A stretch of DNA of 7,210 bases from Methanocorpusculum sp. (GTDB taxonomy: Archaea > Halobacteriota > Methanomicrobia > Methanomicrobiales > Methanocorpusculaceae). The notes under the pieces were generated by a model. That model saw nothing but the letters and a program-made list of their open reading frames with translations. It was not told the DNA's origin and did not search any database. Position numbers and translations under genes: made by a program. Shown one piece after another: positions 5,595 through 7,210 of the stretch (the stretch's first letter is position 1; each line of letters starts with the position of its first letter). The stretch covers positions 1-7,210 of the forward strand of contig DALTVX010000126.1 of assembly GCA_029987395.1 (NCBI GenBank). The letters run 5' to 3'.

Positions 5595-5608
5595 AGGATC
5601 CTTTTTTT
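5575..5608 (+). terminator. Hairpin plus T7 tract at the end of the methyltransferase gene
   Basis: GCTTCG-TGTTT-CGAAGC (5575-5591) ends one base before the TAA stop. The palindrome AAAGGATCCTTT (5593-5604) runs into seven T residues (5602-5608). The T-tract lies inside the opposing CorA gene, where it encodes the lysine-rich tail, so it may be doing double duty. Termination is an inference. Confidence 0.45.
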
Positions 5609-6535
5609 CATCATAACAAATATTAACACAGCCGACACGCCAAGTGATCCTACGACGATCGAAATAAAGGCAAATGGATATTCAGTCATTGGTATGGCAA
5701 CATTCATCCCAAAAAAACCAGCAACCACCATAGGAATGGCCATTATGGCTGCAAAACTGGTGAAGAGTTTCATGATCCAGTTAACATTGTTGTTAATGAT
5801 CGAGGCAAATGCACCCATCGTACTGGTGATGGTTTCGGCATAGGTCTGTGCCATCTCCATAGCCTGAGAGTTTTCAATGATAGCATCATCGAGAACATCC
5901 CGGTCTTTTTCTGTGAGAGTGCCTGTCACATTCTGGGATTTAGAAAGTTTTTCGAGAACGCCCGCATTCCCTTTAAGTGAGTTGGTGATATAGACAAGAG
6001 ACTTTGAGAGCGTGAGCATATGGAACAACTCCTCATTTTTGGTGGATTTTTTTAGGGTCTTTTCAATTTCGCTGGTTCGTTTGTCGATCATACGAAGATT
6101 CTGTACAAAGACCCCAGCATTTTTGTACAGAAAAAGCAGAATAAATCCGGCATGATTATTTGTGGAAAAATTTTTCATTTTTCCAGCCGAGAACATATCA
6201 AGGAGGGGATTTTTACGCAGAGAAACACTTATGATCACCTCAGGCAGGAGAATAAAACCAGCCGGGATCGTTGTATATGACTCGATATCATCCTCGCTCA
6301 CCACATAGGGTGTATCGATGAGGATGAGAGAAAAGTCCTGATCATGCTCCACCCGCGGACGTTCCTCCTCGTCCAGAAGAACGGTCAATTCGGATTTTTC
6401 GATCGAGAGACGGTCACAAACAAAAGATAACTCCTCCTCTGTTGGCATGATCAGACGTATCCAGCATCCTTTGGTGATGCCCTCCTGTGGGATCGGGAGC
6501 CCGGTCTCGTTTAATGAGGAGTATATCTCGATCAT
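5591..6535 (-). CDS. CorA-family divalent cation (Mg2+/Co2+) transporter
   Basis: A 314-residue protein of normal CorA length and layout. It has a soluble N-terminal alpha/beta domain (about 1-150), a long charged helical stalk (about 150-250), and two C-terminal membrane segments (about 253-275 and 287-308). The signature GMN sits at 276-278, right after the first membrane segment, in the context FFGMNV where YGMNF is usual. The periplasmic loop after it (AIPMTEYP) is short and keeps an acidic residue, Glu285. CorA proteins form pentamers that let Mg2+, and sometimes Co2+ or Ni2+, into the cell, with gating by metal bound to the cytoplasmic domain. Which metal is carried is not readable from the sequence. 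It ends with KKRIL and a TAG at 5591-5593. There is no Shine-Dalgarno at the ATG (6535). The upstream 120 bases may be a transcribed leader. Confidence 0.93.
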   Translation of the reverse strand: MIEIYSSLNETGLPIPQEGITKGCWIRLIMPTEEELSFVCDRLSIEKSELTVLLDEEERPRVEHDQDFSLILIDTPYVVSEDDIESYTTIPAGFILLPEVIISVSLRKNPLLDMFSAGKMKNFSTNNHAGFILLFLYKNAGVFVQNLRMIDKRTSEIEKTLKKSTKNEELFHMLTLSKSLVYITNSLKGNAGVLEKLSKSQNVTGTLTEKDRDVLDDAIIENSQAMEMAQTYAETITSTMGAFASIINNNVNWIMKLFTSFAAIMAIPMVVAGFFGMNVAIPMTEYPFAFISIVVGSLGVSAVLIFVMMKKRIL

Positions 6536-6597
6536 GGTGTATCAGTGATTCATACGGAACAAAAACATAAGAAGGTTACTCTAGAAAAGTAGATGGG

Positions 6598-6620
6598 CTC
6601 GTGAAGGACCAAATCACAAG
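6598..6620 (-). promoter_or_regulatory. Possible hairpin in a corA leader
   Basis: As minus-strand RNA this reads CUUGUGA, a 9-base loop, then UCACGAG: a 7-bp stem with one U-G pair. It would be in the corA 5' leader only if transcription began near the palindromic TATA at 6676-6683. I do not recognise a known magnesium riboswitch in it. Confidence 0.25.
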
Positions 6621-6675
6621 GGTACTGTCAGAAGCCGCATCCGGGGGTTTACAATTACTACATACAACCCGGAAG

Positions 6676-6683
6676 TATATATA
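6676..6683. promoter_or_regulatory. Perfect palindromic TATATATA box
   Basis: This is the strongest TATA-like word in the window. It is flanked by GC-rich DNA rather than the usual AT-rich background, which makes it stand out. Being self-complementary, it could direct transcription rightward (start near 6706) toward the T7 tract, leftward (start near 6652) into corA, or both. CCCGGAAG before it on the plus strand and TTTGGGG before it on the minus strand are the possible BRE positions. Confidence 0.5.
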
Positions 6684-6702
6684 CCCCAAACCGCGCGGTC
6701 CG

Positions 6703-6766
6703 ATAGTGCCTCGAGGGTCAGCGAAAATGCCGCTCTCTCTCAGAGAGATGGTCTCCCATTTTTTTC
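6703..6766 (+). ncRNA. Candidate small RNA between a TATA box and a T7 tract
   Basis: Transcription from the TATATATA box would start near 6703-6708 and could stop at the T7 tract 6759-6765, giving a transcript of about 55-65 bases. Inside are CCTCGAGG (6709-6716) and a pyrimidine/purine hairpin around TCTCTC-TCA-GAGAGA (6734-6748). A small GAGA-GATGG-TCTC hairpin precedes CCCA and the T-tract. I do not recognise it as tRNA, 5S, C/D-box or any other known family. The fold is not very stable by eye. A 58-codon frame (6601-6777) crosses the same DNA, so the reading is uncertain. Confidence 0.28.
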
Positions 6767-6804
6767 TATTTTCCTAGTATTTATGCGATTTTCCCCTGAC
6801 ACAA

Positions 6805-6999
6805 TCAGTTTGAAAACATCCGCTGAAGATACTCGAACGCACCGACAACTTCGGTGTACTCTCTTCTCTTTCTCGGGTTGATGTCCGGATGATACTTGTC
6901 GCGAAGATTGCGGAATGCAAGAGATGCTGCGGAGAAATTTGCATCCATAGGCAGTCCAAGGATGGCAAATGCCCGTTCTTTTGTCATTTCTTCGATCAT
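6805..6999 (-). CDS. Free-standing J-domain (DnaJ-like) small protein
   Basis: A 64-residue protein that is essentially one J domain. AFAILGLPMDANFSAASLAFRNL (10-32) matches helices I-II with the usual ILG-x-P turn. The diagnostic HPD tripeptide is at 37-39 in KYHPDINP, and helix III with an aromatic ending (YTEVVGAFEYLQ, 48-59) follows. There is no Gly/Phe linker, zinc-finger or C-terminal substrate domain and no membrane segment, so it is not DnaJ itself. J domains stimulate ATP hydrolysis by Hsp70/DnaK; here the partner or client is unknown. ATG 6999 is preferred because TATTTATA (reverse of 7026-7033) lies about 30 bases upstream and would give a leaderless message. A TTG at 7008 and an ATG at 6987 are alternatives. 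It is divergent from the symporter gene. Confidence 0.85.
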   Translation of the reverse strand: MIEEMTKERAFAILGLPMDANFSAASLAFRNLRDKYHPDINPRKRREYTEVVGAFEYLQRMFSN

Positions 7000-7025
7000 A
7001 ATATTCAATCTATTGATTCAGATTG

Positions 7026-7033
7026 TATAAATA
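7026..7033 (-). promoter_or_regulatory. TATA box for the J-domain gene
   Basis: TATTTATA on the minus strand, centred about 30 bases before the ATG at 6999, predicts a transcript starting near 7002 with almost no leader. This fits the absence of a Shine-Dalgarno there. Confidence 0.4.
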
Positions 7034-7119
7034 ACATGGGAACAAAACACATAAGTTGTAATAGATAGATTTTCATTATCCCGGTGTGGGGAGGGAAATC
7101 TAAAAATGGAGTGTATTTT

Positions 7120-7210
7120 GTGGTAGACTGGAATTTAATTGGAATTCTTGCCGCTTTTATCATTTACTTCGGTGTAATGATCTATATCGGCTTCTATTTT
7201 ATGAAGAAAA
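7120..7210 (+). CDS. Probable sodium:solute symporter, N-terminal fragment
   Basis: Thirty codons are visible before the window ends. They read VVDWNLIGILAAFIIYFGVM and then IYIGFYFMKK. A short polar start, one membrane segment and an aromatic-rich IGFYFMKK edge are the typical opening of the SSS (PutP-type) family, which uses Na+ to import proline or other small solutes. The substrate cannot be told from this piece. GTG at 7120 is preferred because GGAGTG (7108-7113) lies six bases before it; the in-frame GTG at 7111 overlaps that ribosome site. An ATG at 7106 is out of frame and stops after six codons. It is divergent from the J-domain gene. Confidence 0.7.
   Translation, partial: MVDWNLIGILAAFIIYFGVMIYIGFYFMKK

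Noticed and set aside
6703..6766. tRNA or C/D-box RNA
   Set aside because: No T-loop or acceptor pairing of a tRNA is visible, and there are no C (RUGAUGA) and D (CUGA) boxes in the right arrangement, so it is left only as an unclassified ncRNA candidate.

Overview
The window looks like a chromosomal stretch from a methanogenic euryarchaeon, with Methanomicrobiales (Methanocorpusculum-like) as a tentative guess. Three things support an archaeon. ThiC is the short form of about 425 residues. Most starts are preceded by AT-rich TATA-like boxes about 25-35 bases upstream, with little or no Shine-Dalgarno signal, as in leaderless archaeal transcripts. T-tract ends follow some of the genes. Coding DNA is about half G+C and the intergenic DNA is clearly more AT-rich. 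No rRNA, tRNA, CRISPR array, transposase or phage gene is visible.

Left third (1-2023): a large RND/MMPL-type membrane exporter runs leftward off the window edge. It is divergent from a TetR/DhaS-like repressor gene, with a 166-base shared promoter region holding two different small palindromes. This is the usual layout of a drug or lipid exporter with its local repressor.

Centre (2024-3805): between the convergent tetR and thiC 3' ends lies a compact, hairpin-rich repeat of about 150 bases. It is bounded by 12-bp inverted repeats, and the right-hand one supplies the last codons and the stop of thiC. thiC (thiamine pyrimidine synthesis) follows on the minus strand, then about 310 bases of AT-rich DNA with no convincing gene.

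Right-centre (3806-6535): a DMT/EamA permease (minus) is divergent from a YjhP-like SAM methyltransferase (plus). The methyltransferase is convergent with a CorA-type divalent-cation transporter, and the two stop codons share bases.

Right end (6536-7210): an unexplained intergenic block holds a perfect TATATATA box, several GC-rich palindromes and a T7 tract. It could be a small RNA gene, a promoter with a long corA leader, or both. It is followed by a free-standing 64-residue J-domain protein (minus) and the first 30 codons of a probable sodium:solute symporter (plus).

The genes are mostly single units rather than one operon. The clearest functional pair is exporter plus TetR. The least explained DNA is the repeat at 2079-2228 and the block at 6598-6777.
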